A stretch of 30,165 nt of DNA, from NCBI GenBank assembly GCA_002371985.1, contig DFHZ01000027.1, forward strand, positions 1 to 30,165. The letters are read 5' to 3'. Source of the DNA: Ruminococcaceae bacterium UBA3710 (lineage in GTDB: Bacteria > Bacillota > Clostridia > Oscillospirales > Acutalibacteraceae). The notes below the pieces were generated by a model. That model did not search any database and had not been told where the DNA came from. It worked only from the letters and a program-made list of their open reading frames with translations. Below are positions 22,355 to 30,165 of this stretch, piece by piece. Numbering within the stretch: the stretch's first letter is position 1; each line of letters starts with the position of its first letter. Position numbers and translations under genes: made by a program.

Positions 22355-24757
22355 ATGTCAGCATTAGAAAATATAAACTTACTCGAAAGTCTTCCGGTTT
22401 TACCTTTAAGAGGTCTTGTTATGTTCCCCGGAATGATTTTAAGCGTAGATGTAGGTCGGTCAAAATCAATCAAAGCAATCAATTTTGCTACTAATACCGA
22501 ATCTACAATTTACGCCGTAACTCAAAGGAACATAATTGACGATTTTCCGAAGCAAAAAGACCTCTACTCGGTAGGTTGCATTTGCAGGGTTAAACAGGTT
22601 GTCAAGGTCGGAAATGAAATCAAGGTAATGCTTGAGGGTTTAACACGGGCAAAACATCATTCTTTTTTTGATAACGGAAATCATTATGTTTCAAAAGTTG
22701 AGGAACTTTCAGAGACCGAAACAAAAAACAGACCTATATACATTGAAACCTTAAACCGTCGTCTTCATAACGAGTTTATGCGGTATGCAGAAGTCGCAAA
22801 CGGACTTCCTGCCGATATTATAAAAACCGTTATGACTAACAATAATTTAGGCTTTATTTCCGATTATATCGCATTCAGCATAAATGCTCCGTTTGACGAT
22901 AAGCAGTATGTTTTAGAGCAGTTGAATATCGTAAACAGAGCCAAGATAACAATGGAACTTTTGTCAAAAGAGCGGGAAATCTGTAAAATCGACAACAAAA
23001 TTCTTGATAAAACAAGAAGAAACATTGACGAAAACCAAAAAGAATACTATCTTAAAGAGCAAATGAGGGTCTTGTCCGACGAACTTTACGGAAGCGACGA
23101 ATCGGACGAGATAGACAAGTATTTTGAAGCGGTCGAAAAACTTAATGCAGACGAAGATGTAAAGAAGAAAATAAGGCAGGAAATTATAAAACTTTCAAAA
23201 ATGCCTCAGGGTGCTCACGAAGGTACAGTTCAGCGGGGTTGGCTCGACCTTTGCCTCTCTCTTCCCTTTAATAACTATACCGAAACCAAGGTTGATGTTT
23301 TAAAGGCACAAAAGATTTTAGACCGTGATTTTTACGGTATGAACAAGGTAAAAAACCGTATAACCGAAATGTTGTCGGTTTATGCTCTTTCCCCTGATAT
23401 TACAGGTCAGATTATATGTCTTGTAGGTCCTCCGGGAGTGGGAAAAACATCTATCGGCAAGACTATTGCCGAATGTATGGGCAGAAAATTTTGCAGAATT
23501 TCTTTGGGCGGAATGCACGACGAAGCCGAGATAAGAGGACACAGAAAAACATATATAGGCTCAATGCCCGGTAAAATAATCAATGCCATCAAGCAGTGTG
23601 AAACCTCTAACCCCCTTATTTTGCTTGACGAAATAGATAAATTGGCAAATGATTATAAAGGCGATCCCGCTTCGGCTTTACTTGAAGTTTTAGACCCCGA
23701 ACAGAATAAGAATTTCACCGATAATTTCCTCGAAATACCTTATAATCTTTCAAAGGTTGTATTTATCACAACTGCCAACTCTCTTGATACTATCCCCTCT
23801 CCTCTTCTTGACAGAATGGAAGTGATTGAACTTGAAGGATATACAAGAGAAGAAAAGTTCAATATTGCTAAAAGGCATTTGGTAAAAAGACAACTTTCCG
23901 CCCACGCATTAAGCGGTAAACAATTAAAAATAACCGACGGTGCTTTGTACGGTCTGATTGATTTTTACACAAGAGAAGCGGGAGTCCGCAAACTTGAGCG
24001 TACCATAGCCTCGCTTTGTGCAAAAATCGCAAAGAAAATTGCCACTAAAGAGGTTTCTTCTTTTACGGTTAAGGAAAGCGACCTTGTTGAACTTTTAGGC
24101 AAACACAAATATAAACCCGAAGTAATCCTTCAAAATGACGAGGTCGGCATTATAAACGGTCTTGCGTGGACAAGGGTTGGCGGTGAAATTATGCAGATGG
24201 AAGTCGCTGTTCTTGACGGTACTGGTAAAATTGAACTTACGGGGAATCTCGGAAATGTTATGAAAGAATCGGCGGCGGCAGCCGTTACATTCGTAAGAGC
24301 AAATGCCGAAAAATACGGCATCGCAACCGACTTTTACAAAACAAAGGATATTCATATCCATGCTACCGAATCGGCAGTTCCGAAAGACGGTCCGAGTGCC
24401 GGTGTTACAATTACAACTGCCCTTGTTTCGGCCCTTACAGGCAGAGAAATAAGAAGAGATGTTGCTATGACCGGCGAGGTTACAATAAGGGGCAGGGTTC
24501 TGCCGATAGGCGGACTAAAAGAAAAGGCAATGGCTGCCTATACCGGCGGTGTTAAAACGGTGTTTATACCGGCAGAAAACATACCCGATATTGACGATGT
24601 CGATAAAACCGTACGGGATAACATAACATTTATCCCCGTTTCAAGGGTAGAGGATGTTATAGACGGTGCTTTAGTTTCTGTAAATGCGGAGCCTAAGAAA
24701 CCGATTTACATAGAAACCGCAAATACCGTGAATAACCAAAAGAGGATTTGCAAATGA
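22355..24757 (+). CDS. lon: ATP-dependent protease Lon (LonA)
   Basis: Soluble AAA+ serine protease that degrades misfolded and regulatory proteins. The 800 residues include an N-terminal substrate-binding LON domain (about 12-205, LPVLPLRGLVMFPGM), a helical region, and an AAA+ module with Walker A GPPGVGKTS (about 357-365) and Walker B LILLDEIDK. The C-terminal protease domain has catalytic Ser681 in KDGPSAGVT and Lys724 in GGLKEKAMAA, 43 residues apart as in E. coli Lon. The last codons overlap engB by 4 bp, a common lon-engB pairing in Firmicutes. Confidence 0.98.
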   Translation: MSALENINLLESLPVLPLRGLVMFPGMILSVDVGRSKSIKAINFATNTESTIYAVTQRNIIDDFPKQKDLYSVGCICRVKQVVKVGNEIKVMLEGLTRAKHHSFFDNGNHYVSKVEELSETETKNRPIYIETLNRRLHNEFMRYAEVANGLPADIIKTVMTNNNLGFISDYIAFSINAPFDDKQYVLEQLNIVNRAKITMELLSKEREICKIDNKILDKTRRNIDENQKEYYLKEQMRVLSDELYGSDESDEIDKYFEAVEKLNADEDVKKKIRQEIIKLSKMPQGAHEGTVQRGWLDLCLSLPFNNYTETKVDVLKAQKILDRDFYGMNKVKNRITEMLSVYALSPDITGQIICLVGPPGVGKTSIGKTIAECMGRKFCRISLGGMHDEAEIRGHRKTYIGSMPGKIINAIKQCETSNPLILLDEIDKLANDYKGDPASALLEVLDPEQNKNFTDNFLEIPYNLSKVVFITTANSLDTIPSPLLDRMEVIELEGYTREEKFNIAKRHLVKRQLSAHALSGKQLKITDGALYGLIDFYTREAGVRKLERTIASLCAKIAKKIATKEVSSFTVKESDLVELLGKHKYKPEVILQNDEVGIINGLAWTRVGGEIMQMEVAVLDGTGKIELTGNLGNVMKESAAAAVTFVRANAEKYGIATDFYKTKDIHIHATESAVPKDGPSAGVTITTALVSALTGREIRRDVAMTGEVTIRGRVLPIGGLKEKAMAAYTGGVKTVFIPAENIPDIDDVDKTVRDNITFIPVSRVEDVIDGALVSVNAEPKKPIYIETANTVNNQKRICK

Positions 24758-25326
24758 ATTTAAACAATGCAGTTTTTGAAGCCGCTTTCGGCACTGCTAA
24801 TCAGTTACCGCCGTCAGATTTGCCGGAATACTGCTTTTCGGGTCGCTCAAATGTCGGCAAATCTTCCCTTATAAATAAAATTCTCGGAAGAAAGTCGATA
24901 GCAAGGGTAAGTTCAACACCCGGAAAAACAATTACCGTAAATTTTTATAAGGTGGATAATATTCGCCTTGTTGATTTGCCGGGTTACGGATATGCAAAGG
25001 TGAACTATGCCGAAAAAGAGCGTTGGTCTGACCTTATGGAAACATATTTTAATTCGGGCAGAAATATCAGTCTTGTTTTTCAACTTATAGATATGCGGCA
25101 CAGTCCGTCTGAATTTGATGTTTCAATGCTTGAATTTTTAAAAGGGTATAATGTGCCTTATGCTATCGTGCTTACAAAATGCGATAAACTTAATAAATCG
25201 GAATTTGAAAAGCAACTTGTAAGCATTAAGAATTTTTTGGGCGAACTTGCTTTAAATGTGCCTGTTATTCCGTTTTCTGCACTAAAAAGCATAGGCGTAG
25301 CCGAGATAAAAGAACTTATAGGATAA
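24754..25326 (+). CDS. engB: Ribosome biogenesis GTPase EngB (YsxC/YihA)
   Basis: Essential GTPase in 50S subunit assembly. The 190-residue protein has G1 GRSNVGKSS (30-38), a switch I region with SSTPGKTITVNFY, G3 DLPGYGYAKV, G4 TKCDK and G5 SALKS. The ATG at 24754 overlaps the lon stop (ATGA) and has GAGG 8 nt upstream. An in-frame TTG at 24748 is too close to that site. It precedes apbE by 4 nt. Confidence 0.97.
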   Translation: MNLNNAVFEAAFGTANQLPPSDLPEYCFSGRSNVGKSSLINKILGRKSIARVSSTPGKTITVNFYKVDNIRLVDLPGYGYAKVNYAEKERWSDLMETYFNSGRNISLVFQLIDMRHSPSEFDVSMLEFLKGYNVPYAIVLTKCDKLNKSEFEKQLVSIKNFLGELALNVPVIPFSALKSIGVAEIKELIG

Positions 25327-25330
25327 ATTT

Positions 25331-26287
25331 ATGAAAAAAATAACATCGCTTAGTATGGCAATTATTTGCCTGCTTCTGATAGGTTGTAACGAAAAGCCGA
25401 AAAACTTAAAATCTTCGAGGTTTATGCTCGATACCATAGTTACCCTCGATATAAACTGCGACCAAAAAACTCTCGAAGAGGCTTTTTTGCTATGCGAAAA
25501 ATACGAAAACCTGCTTAGCAAAACCAGAAAAAACAGCGATGTTTATAAACTTAACAATGCGAACGATTATATAACCGTATCAAAAGATACCATAAAAATA
25601 ATAAAGCGTTCAGTTTACTTTTCGGGGCTTTCGGGAGGACTTTTTGATATAACAATCTGCCCTGTTACCAATCTTTGGGACTTTGAGGGTACTACTCTTC
25701 CCGACCGAAAAGAAATTGAAGAAGCCATAAAAAATGTAAACTACGAAAGAATAAAAACAGACGGCGAAAAGGTATTTTTGAACGGCACGGAAATCGACCT
25801 TGGCGGAATTGCAAAGGGCTATATTGCCGATAAACTTCTTTCGTTTTTTAAAGAAAAAAATGTTGCCGACGGGATAATAAATTTAGGCGGTAATGTTATC
25901 GTCTTCGGGGACAAAGAAAAATCGGTAGGCATAGCAAAACCGTTTAGCGAAAACGAAATAGTTGCCAAGGTGAAACTTAAAAACAAATCTATCGTAACAT
26001 CAGGTACATACGAGCGTTTTATAAAAATTGACGGTAAAATTTACCATCATATTTTAGACCCCAAAACGGGTTACAGTTGCGAAACCGACCTAAACAGTGC
26101 AACTGTTATAGGCGATACTTCTCTTGACCTCGATGCACTTTCAACGATTTGTATTTTATTAGGGAAAGAAAAGGCAACCAAACTGATAGAGCAAACCGAG
26201 AATACCGAAGCCGTATTTATAGACAAGCAAGGAAAACTTACCTATACCAAAGGTTTAAAATATAAAGACAATACTTTTTATTTGTGA
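25331..26287 (+). CDS. apbE: FAD:protein FMN transferase (ApbE), lipoprotein
   Basis: Attaches FMN covalently to Thr/Ser of target flavoproteins (for example Rnf or Nqr subunits) outside the cytoplasmic membrane, using FAD and Mg2+. The 318 residues start with a type II signal peptide ending LIGC19. Family motifs are LDTIVTLDI, GLFDITICPVTNLWDFEG, IDLGGIAKGYIAD, NLGGNVIVFGDK, SIVTSGTYERF and YHHILDPKTGYS, with metal- and flavin-binding residues present. Its Shine-Dalgarno is weak (AGG), so coupling to engB, 4 nt upstream, is likely. No target flavoprotein is in the window. Confidence 0.96.
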   Translation: MKKITSLSMAIICLLLIGCNEKPKNLKSSRFMLDTIVTLDINCDQKTLEEAFLLCEKYENLLSKTRKNSDVYKLNNANDYITVSKDTIKIIKRSVYFSGLSGGLFDITICPVTNLWDFEGTTLPDRKEIEEAIKNVNYERIKTDGEKVFLNGTEIDLGGIAKGYIADKLLSFFKEKNVADGIINLGGNVIVFGDKEKSVGIAKPFSENEIVAKVKLKNKSIVTSGTYERFIKIDGKIYHHILDPKTGYSCETDLNSATVIGDTSLDLDALSTICILLGKEKATKLIEQTENTEAVFIDKQGKLTYTKGLKYKDNTFYL

Positions 26288-26298
26288 GGTTATGAAAA

Positions 26299-29031
26299 AT
26301 GGGACTACTTAAAGCCGTTTTCGGCAGTTACAGCGAGAGAGAATTAAAAAGAATTAAACCTACTCTTCAAAAGGTTTTATCTCTCGAAGACGAATATAAG
26401 CAACTGACCGATGAACAACTTAAAAATAAAACAAACGAATTTAAAGAAAGATATAATAACGGAGAAACTCTTGATTCTTTGCTTCCCGAGGCTTTTGCCG
26501 CTTGCAGAGAGGCAGGAGACAGAGTTCTTGGTATGCGACACTTCCCCGTTCAGATTTTAGGCGGTATAGTTTTACATCAGGGAAGAATTTCCGAAATGAA
26601 AACCGGTGAAGGTAAAACCTTAGTTGCTACCCTGCCGGCATATCTCAATGCAATCTCCGGCAAAGGCGTTCATATTGTAACGGTAAATGATTACCTTGCC
26701 AAGCGAGATTCCGAATGGATGGGAAAACTTTACCGTTTTATGGGTCTTTCGGTAGGACTTATTATCCACGGAATGACTAACGAGGACAAAAGAGCCGCTT
26801 ACAATGCCGATATTACCTACTGCACCAACAATGAACTCGGCTTTGATTATCTTCGTGATAATATGGTTATTTATAAGGAAGACAAAGTTCAGCGAGGACA
26901 TAATTTTGCAATTGTGGACGAGGTTGACTCTATCCTTATCGACGAAGCGAGAACTCCGCTTATTATTTCCGGTCAGGGCAAGGCTGCAACCGACCTTTAT
27001 TCAAAAGCAAATGCCTTTGCTTTATCGCTTAAAATGGTTAAGGTAAAAGAAATGGACGATAAGGCAACCGACGAAGATGTAAACTATGACGGCGACTATG
27101 TTGTAGACGAAAAAGCGAGAACCGCTACTCTTACACCGAGCGGTGTTGAAAAGGCAGAAAAATATTTTGGTATTGAAAATCTTAACGATACATCAAATAT
27201 AGAAATAGCCCATCATATTACACAGGCAATTCGTGCTCACGGTATTATGAAAAGGGATGTTGACTATGTTGTAAAAGACGGAGAGGTTATAATTGTCGAC
27301 GAATTTACCGGCAGACTTATGTTCGGAAGAAGATACAACGAAGGTCTTCATCAGGCTATTGAAGCAAAAGAGGGCGTTAAGGTTGCAAAAGAATCTAAAA
27401 CTCTTGCTACTATCACTTTCCAGAACTTCTTCAGACTTTATAACAAACTTTCGGGTATGACGGGTACTGCTATGACCGAGGAAGCGGAATTTCAAGAAAT
27501 ATACAAACTTGATGTTATAGAAATTCCGACGAATAAACCTCTTATTAGGGTTGACGAAAACGATGTTATCTACAAAACCGAGCAAGGCAAATATAAAGCC
27601 GTAATTGACCGAATTATCGAATGCAATAAAAAAGGCCAGCCGGTTTTGGTAGGTACAGTTACAATAGAAAACTCTGAACTTTTATCTAAACTTCTTAAAG
27701 CACACGGCATTAAACATAATGTTTTAAATGCTAAACACCACGAAAAAGAAGCAGAGATAATCGCTCAGGCAGGTCAACCTTTTGCGGTTACCATTGCAAC
27801 TAATATGGCAGGCCGCGGTACCGATATTATGCTTGGCGGTAATGCAGAATATTTAGCAAAATCAGCACTAAGACACGACGGTCTTAGCGAAGAAATGATT
27901 TTAGAGGCTACGGGATTTGGCGAAACCGACGATCAGGAAATTATCAAAGCCCGTGAAAAATTCAAAGAGTATTATAACAAATTCAAAGAGGAAATTGCTC
28001 CCGAGGCAGAAAAAGTAAGAAACGCAGGGGGACTTTGCATAATCGGTACTGAAAGGCACGATTCAAGAAGAATTGATAACCAGCTCAGAGGTCGTGCCGG
28101 TCGTCAGGGCGACCCCGGTAATACCAAATTCTTTATATCTCTTGAAGATGACCTGATGCGTCTTTACGGAGGAGAGCGTATTTCCGCACTTATGAATACA
28201 TTAAAGGTTGACGAAAATCAACCTCTTGAGGCAAATATGCTTTCTCGCTCGATAGAGAGTGCTCAAAAGCGTAAAGAAGGTATGAACTTTGCCGCCCGTA
28301 AGAGTGTTTTGCAGTATGACGATGTTATGAATAAACAAAGAGAACTTATATACGAGCAAAGGGATAAAGTCCTCTATTGCGAGGATATTAAGGATACCAT
28401 AATCAATATGATTGACGATACCATTGATTCATATACCAAGATTTACTTGGCTGACGATGATGTTCACGATAATTGGGATGTAAACGGTCTTAAAGAATTT
28501 TTTGCTCCCTGGATACCCGAATGTGCAAATATTTCTTTCACAACAGAAGAACTCGGTAATACCTCAGCAGAGGAAGTTGCCGAAAAAATCAAAGAAATGG
28601 CTCATACAAGATATGAAGCAAGAGAGAAGGACTTCGGCTCTGATATTATGCGTCAAATTGAGAGGGCTATGCTTCTTCGCTCGGTAGATACAAACTGGAT
28701 GGATCATATTGACAATATGGACGGACTGCGTCAGGGTATCGGACTTCGTGCGTACGGTCAGCATGACCCCGTTGTTGCTTACAGAAACGAAAGTTATGAT
28801 ATGTTTTCCGCTATGACCGACTGCATTAAGGAACAAACAGCAAAACTTGTTATGACGGTTCAGGTTCGCAAAGACGAGGATGTAAAGAGAGAAAAAGTTG
28901 CCGAAGAAACAGGAACAGGCGACAAACCCTTAACTGTTAGAGGTAAAGGTGTTGTAAGCAAAAATGCTCCCTGCCCATGTGGAAGCGGAAAGAAGTATAA
29001 ACGCTGCTGCGGAAAAGATTTAGAAGATTAG
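26299..29031 (+). CDS. secA: Preprotein translocase ATPase SecA
   Basis: Motor of the Sec export pathway, working with SecYEG. The 910 residues include nucleotide-binding domain 1 with Walker A M100-KTGEGKT107 and the DEAD-type [16 protein letters not shown]. The preprotein cross-linking domain follows, then domain 2 with GTDIMLGG and [13 protein letters not shown], and the helical scaffold/wing. The C-terminus carries the SEC-C zinc motif [13 protein letters not shown], used for SecB or lipid/ribosome contact. The start MGLLKAVFG has GAGG upstream. It is the last gene of the murI-secA run. Confidence 0.98.
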   Translation: MGLLKAVFGSYSERELKRIKPTLQKVLSLEDEYKQLTDEQLKNKTNEFKERYNNGETLDSLLPEAFAACREAGDRVLGMRHFPVQILGGIVLHQGRISEMKTGEGKTLVATLPAYLNAISGKGVHIVTVNDYLAKRDSEWMGKLYRFMGLSVGLIIHGMTNEDKRAAYNADITYCTNNELGFDYLRDNMVIYKEDKVQRGHNFAIVDEVDSILIDEARTPLIISGQGKAATDLYSKANAFALSLKMVKVKEMDDKATDEDVNYDGDYVVDEKARTATLTPSGVEKAEKYFGIENLNDTSNIEIAHHITQAIRAHGIMKRDVDYVVKDGEVIIVDEFTGRLMFGRRYNEGLHQAIEAKEGVKVAKESKTLATITFQNFFRLYNKLSGMTGTAMTEEAEFQEIYKLDVIEIPTNKPLIRVDENDVIYKTEQGKYKAVIDRIIECNKKGQPVLVGTVTIENSELLSKLLKAHGIKHNVLNAKHHEKEAEIIAQAGQPFAVTIATNMAGRGTDIMLGGNAEYLAKSALRHDGLSEEMILEATGFGETDDQEIIKAREKFKEYYNKFKEEIAPEAEKVRNAGGLCIIGTERHDSRRIDNQLRGRAGRQGDPGNTKFFISLEDDLMRLYGGERISALMNTLKVDENQPLEANMLSRSIESAQKRKEGMNFAARKSVLQYDDVMNKQRELIYEQRDKVLYCEDIKDTIINMIDDTIDSYTKIYLADDDVHDNWDVNGLKEFFAPWIPECANISFTTEELGNTSAEEVAEKIKEMAHTRYEAREKDFGSDIMRQIERAMLLRSVDTNWMDHIDNMDGLRQGIGLRAYGQHDPVVAYRNESYDMFSAMTDCIKEQTAKLVMTVQVRKDEDVKREKVAEETGTGDKPLTVRGKGVVSKNAPCPCGSGKKYKRCCGKDLED

Positions 29032-29056
29032 TATTTCAGGTTAAAATGCAACGCCA

Positions 29057-29143
29057 ATGTATTTAGTTTTTGATGTTGATAATAAAGAATTATTAAAAAA
29101 GATTGTTACTGAAACTTGCAAAGGTTTAATAAAAAAACATTAG
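29057..29143 (+). CDS. Doubtful 28-codon ORF or gene remnant after secA
   Basis: A short frame reading MYLVFDVDNKELLKKIVTET and then CKGLIKKH lies between the secA stop and the terminator. Its composition is protein-like (hydrophobic strand then basic amphipathic helix), but there is no good ribosome binding site. It may be a decayed fragment, a small peptide gene or chance. The surrounding 29032-29157 shows nothing else. Confidence 0.2.
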   Translation: MYLVFDVDNKELLKKIVTETCKGLIKKH

Positions 29144-29157
29144 TTATTTAAAGGCAG

Positions 29158-29190
29158 TAAAAAGGTCCTCCAATAAGGAGGACCTTTTTA
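29158..29190. terminator. Bidirectional terminator between secA and the Coat-F-like gene
   Basis: Perfect 14-bp stem TAAAAAGGTCCTCC/GGAGGACCTTTTTA (29158-29171/29177-29190) with a 5-nt loop and T-runs on both strands. It serves secA on the plus strand and the convergent ferritin-like gene on the minus strand. Confidence 0.95.
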
Positions 29191-29643
29191 TCAACTATAC
29201 ATACAATTAATTTTCATATAATCGTAAATAGTTTTGCCGTGGTTTTGCTCTTGGGCTTGAATGGTATTGATAGCCTTTCTCGCATTCTCGTCGGTAAACT
29301 CAAAAACGCAGGTATCGTACAAATGCGAAGCATGTTTTTCCGCCGTAAGCAAATCGGTGCAAAGGAAACAGTCATTTTGCTTATCGGGAGTGTTTTCGTT
29401 TCCGTAAGTGGCGGTAAAAGTCGGCTGACTTGAATTTCCGCTTTGCGGTTGCTCAACCGTTCCCTGCTCCATCTTTTCAAAGATACTGAGATGCTGTTGT
29501 TCGGCACTCGATAAATTGCTGAAAAGATTTTTCAGTTGCGGGTCCTTTGCACTGTCGGATGCCTTTTTGTATTTTTCAATACAGAGTTTTTCAGCATCCT
29601 TCATATCCTTTAATAGGGACTGCTCTTTTTGTGTTAATGTCAT
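29191..29643 (-). CDS. Coat-F-like / ferritin-like spore-coat family protein
   Basis: A 150-residue helical protein resembling the Coat F family (ferritin-like four-helix fold), with spore-coat association in Bacillus. It begins MTLTQKEQSLLKDMKDAEKLCIEKYKKASD and continues with LKNLFSNLSSAEQQHLSIFEKM, a Gln/Ser-rich linker, then CFLCTDLLTAEKHASHLYDTCVFEFTD and IQAQEQNHGKTIYDYM. E/H-rich helices fit a ferritin-like core, and some family members bind no metal. The start at 29643 is chosen for its GAGGTGAT site; an in-frame extension to 29691 has none. Actual coat location is unproven. Confidence 0.8.
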   Translation of the reverse strand: MTLTQKEQSLLKDMKDAEKLCIEKYKKASDSAKDPQLKNLFSNLSSAEQQHLSIFEKMEQGTVEQPQSGNSSQPTFTATYGNENTPDKQNDCFLCTDLLTAEKHASHLYDTCVFEFTDENARKAINTIQAQEQNHGKTIYDYMKINCMYS

Positions 29644-29700
29644 TTTTATCACCTCGAAGGTATTATTTCCCATAAAGTGATAAATATACAAGTTTTATTT

Positions 29701-30165
29701 TTAATTAAGAAAATCTTTTCTGTAATCAACACCGAAGCCTTCGGCAATTTCTCTGAGTTGGTCGTCGGTTATGGTGTTAATTCTCGGCAGGTGGGCTGAA
29801 ATCATATAAAGTTGTGCCGCTTTTTCTACCGTTTCAACAAGTCCGAATGCTTCGTCTATATCCTTACCTGCTCCGTAAAGTCCGTGAAGTCCCCAAACAA
29901 CAAGTCTGAATTCTTCCATCTTTTTAGCGGTTGCTTCGCCTATCTCATTTGTTCCGCAAAGCATCCAAGGAAGAACTCCGACACCGTCGGGGAATACTAC
30001 CATACACTCCGTACAGGTTTCCCAAAGAGTATGGGTAAATTTCTTCTCGTCAAGTTCGTGAACATAGTTCATAGCAAGTGTATATGTCGGATGGCAGTGG
30101 AGTATAACTCTGTTTTCAGGGTTTACTTTAAGTCTTGCCATGTGGCTCATAAGGTGAGCCGGAAG
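29701..30165 (-). CDS. rhaD: Rhamnulose-1-phosphate aldolase, 5' end cut by window edge
   Basis: Cleaves L-rhamnulose 1-phosphate to dihydroxyacetone phosphate and L-lactaldehyde, a class II (zinc) aldolase. The visible 154 C-terminal residues include the two zinc-ligand histidines in VILHCHPTYTLAMNYVHEL and a third in VVWGLHGLYGAG. Also present are LWETCTECMVVFPDGVGVLPWMLCGTNEIGEATA, closely matching RhaD, and FGLVETVEKAAQLYM. Other class II sugar aldolases (FucA, AraD) lack this FPDGVG-LPWM block. The open frame continues past the window end. It is 57 nt upstream of the Coat-F-like gene, with no functional link evident. Confidence 0.92.
   Translation of the reverse strand, partial: LPAHLMSHMARLKVNPENRVILHCHPTYTLAMNYVHELDEKKFTHTLWETCTECMVVFPDGVGVLPWMLCGTNEIGEATAKKMEEFRLVVWGLHGLYGAGKDIDEAFGLVETVEKAAQLYMISAHLPRINTITDDQLREIAEGFGVDYRKDFLN

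Noticed and set aside
29644-29691. In-frame extension of the Coat-F-like protein to 29691
   Set aside because: No Shine-Dalgarno upstream, while GAGGTGAT sits correctly before the ATG at 29643.
1-30165. CRISPR arrays, transposons, prophage, toxin-antitoxin or defence genes
   Set aside because: No direct repeat arrays, transposase, integrase or typical defence domains were seen on either strand; every sizeable gene is assigned or lies in a housekeeping context.
1-30165. tRNA or rRNA genes
   Set aside because: No cloverleaf-like segments or rRNA sequence were noticed in the few intergenic regions; the only tRNA-related element is the T-box leader.

Overview
The window comes from a low-to-moderate GC Gram-positive bacterium, most likely a clostridial Firmicute (Oscillospirales/Ruminococcaceae-like; the family-level placement is inference). 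Support includes strong AGGAGG ribosome binding sites, a T-box leader, a zinc-type S14, the ywiB-argS pairing known from Bacillus, a Coat-F/ferritin-like protein and a SecA with a C-terminal zinc motif.

Layout. 1-8711 (minus strand) is the S10-spc ribosomal protein operon in canonical order: rpsJ-rplC-rplD-rplW-rplB-rpsS-rplV-rpsC-rplP-rpmC-rpsQ-rplN-rplX-rplE-rpsZ-rpsH-rplF-rplR-rpsE. rpsE is cut by the window edge. The operon has a good extended -10 promoter with an A/T-rich UP-like region. Its leader of about 277 nt has several perfect stems and also overlaps a cysteine-rich reading frame. 8830-14426 (plus strand) is a transcript governed by an asparagine-specifying T-box, with asnS and asnA first. 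It continues without a visible terminator into a DUF3737 beta-helix protein, a GT4-like glycosyltransferase and a PlsC-like acyltransferase. A strong bidirectional terminator follows. 14485-17226 (minus) is rpsO-pnp, each with a leader that can fold. 17320-29031 (plus) is a tightly packed housekeeping operon: murI, ywiB-like, argS, pncB, a lipoprotein of unknown function, lon, engB, apbE, secA. It ends at a bidirectional terminator. 29191-30165 (minus) holds a Coat-F-like ferritin-fold protein and the 3' part of rhaD.

How the genes work together. Most of the window is core machinery: ribosome assembly (S10-spc, S15, EngB), tRNA charging (AsnRS, ArgRS), RNA turnover (PNPase), protein quality control and export (Lon, SecA), and precursor supply (asparagine, D-glutamate, nicotinate mononucleotide). 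No CRISPR array, transposon, prophage or defence cassette is visible. The most interesting signals are in RNA and context: the structured S10 leader with its overlapping Cys-rich ORF, perfect hairpins confined to the three longest gaps of the ribosomal operon, a pnp leader hairpin with strand-specific G-U pairs, and envelope-type genes placed downstream of an asparagine T-box.
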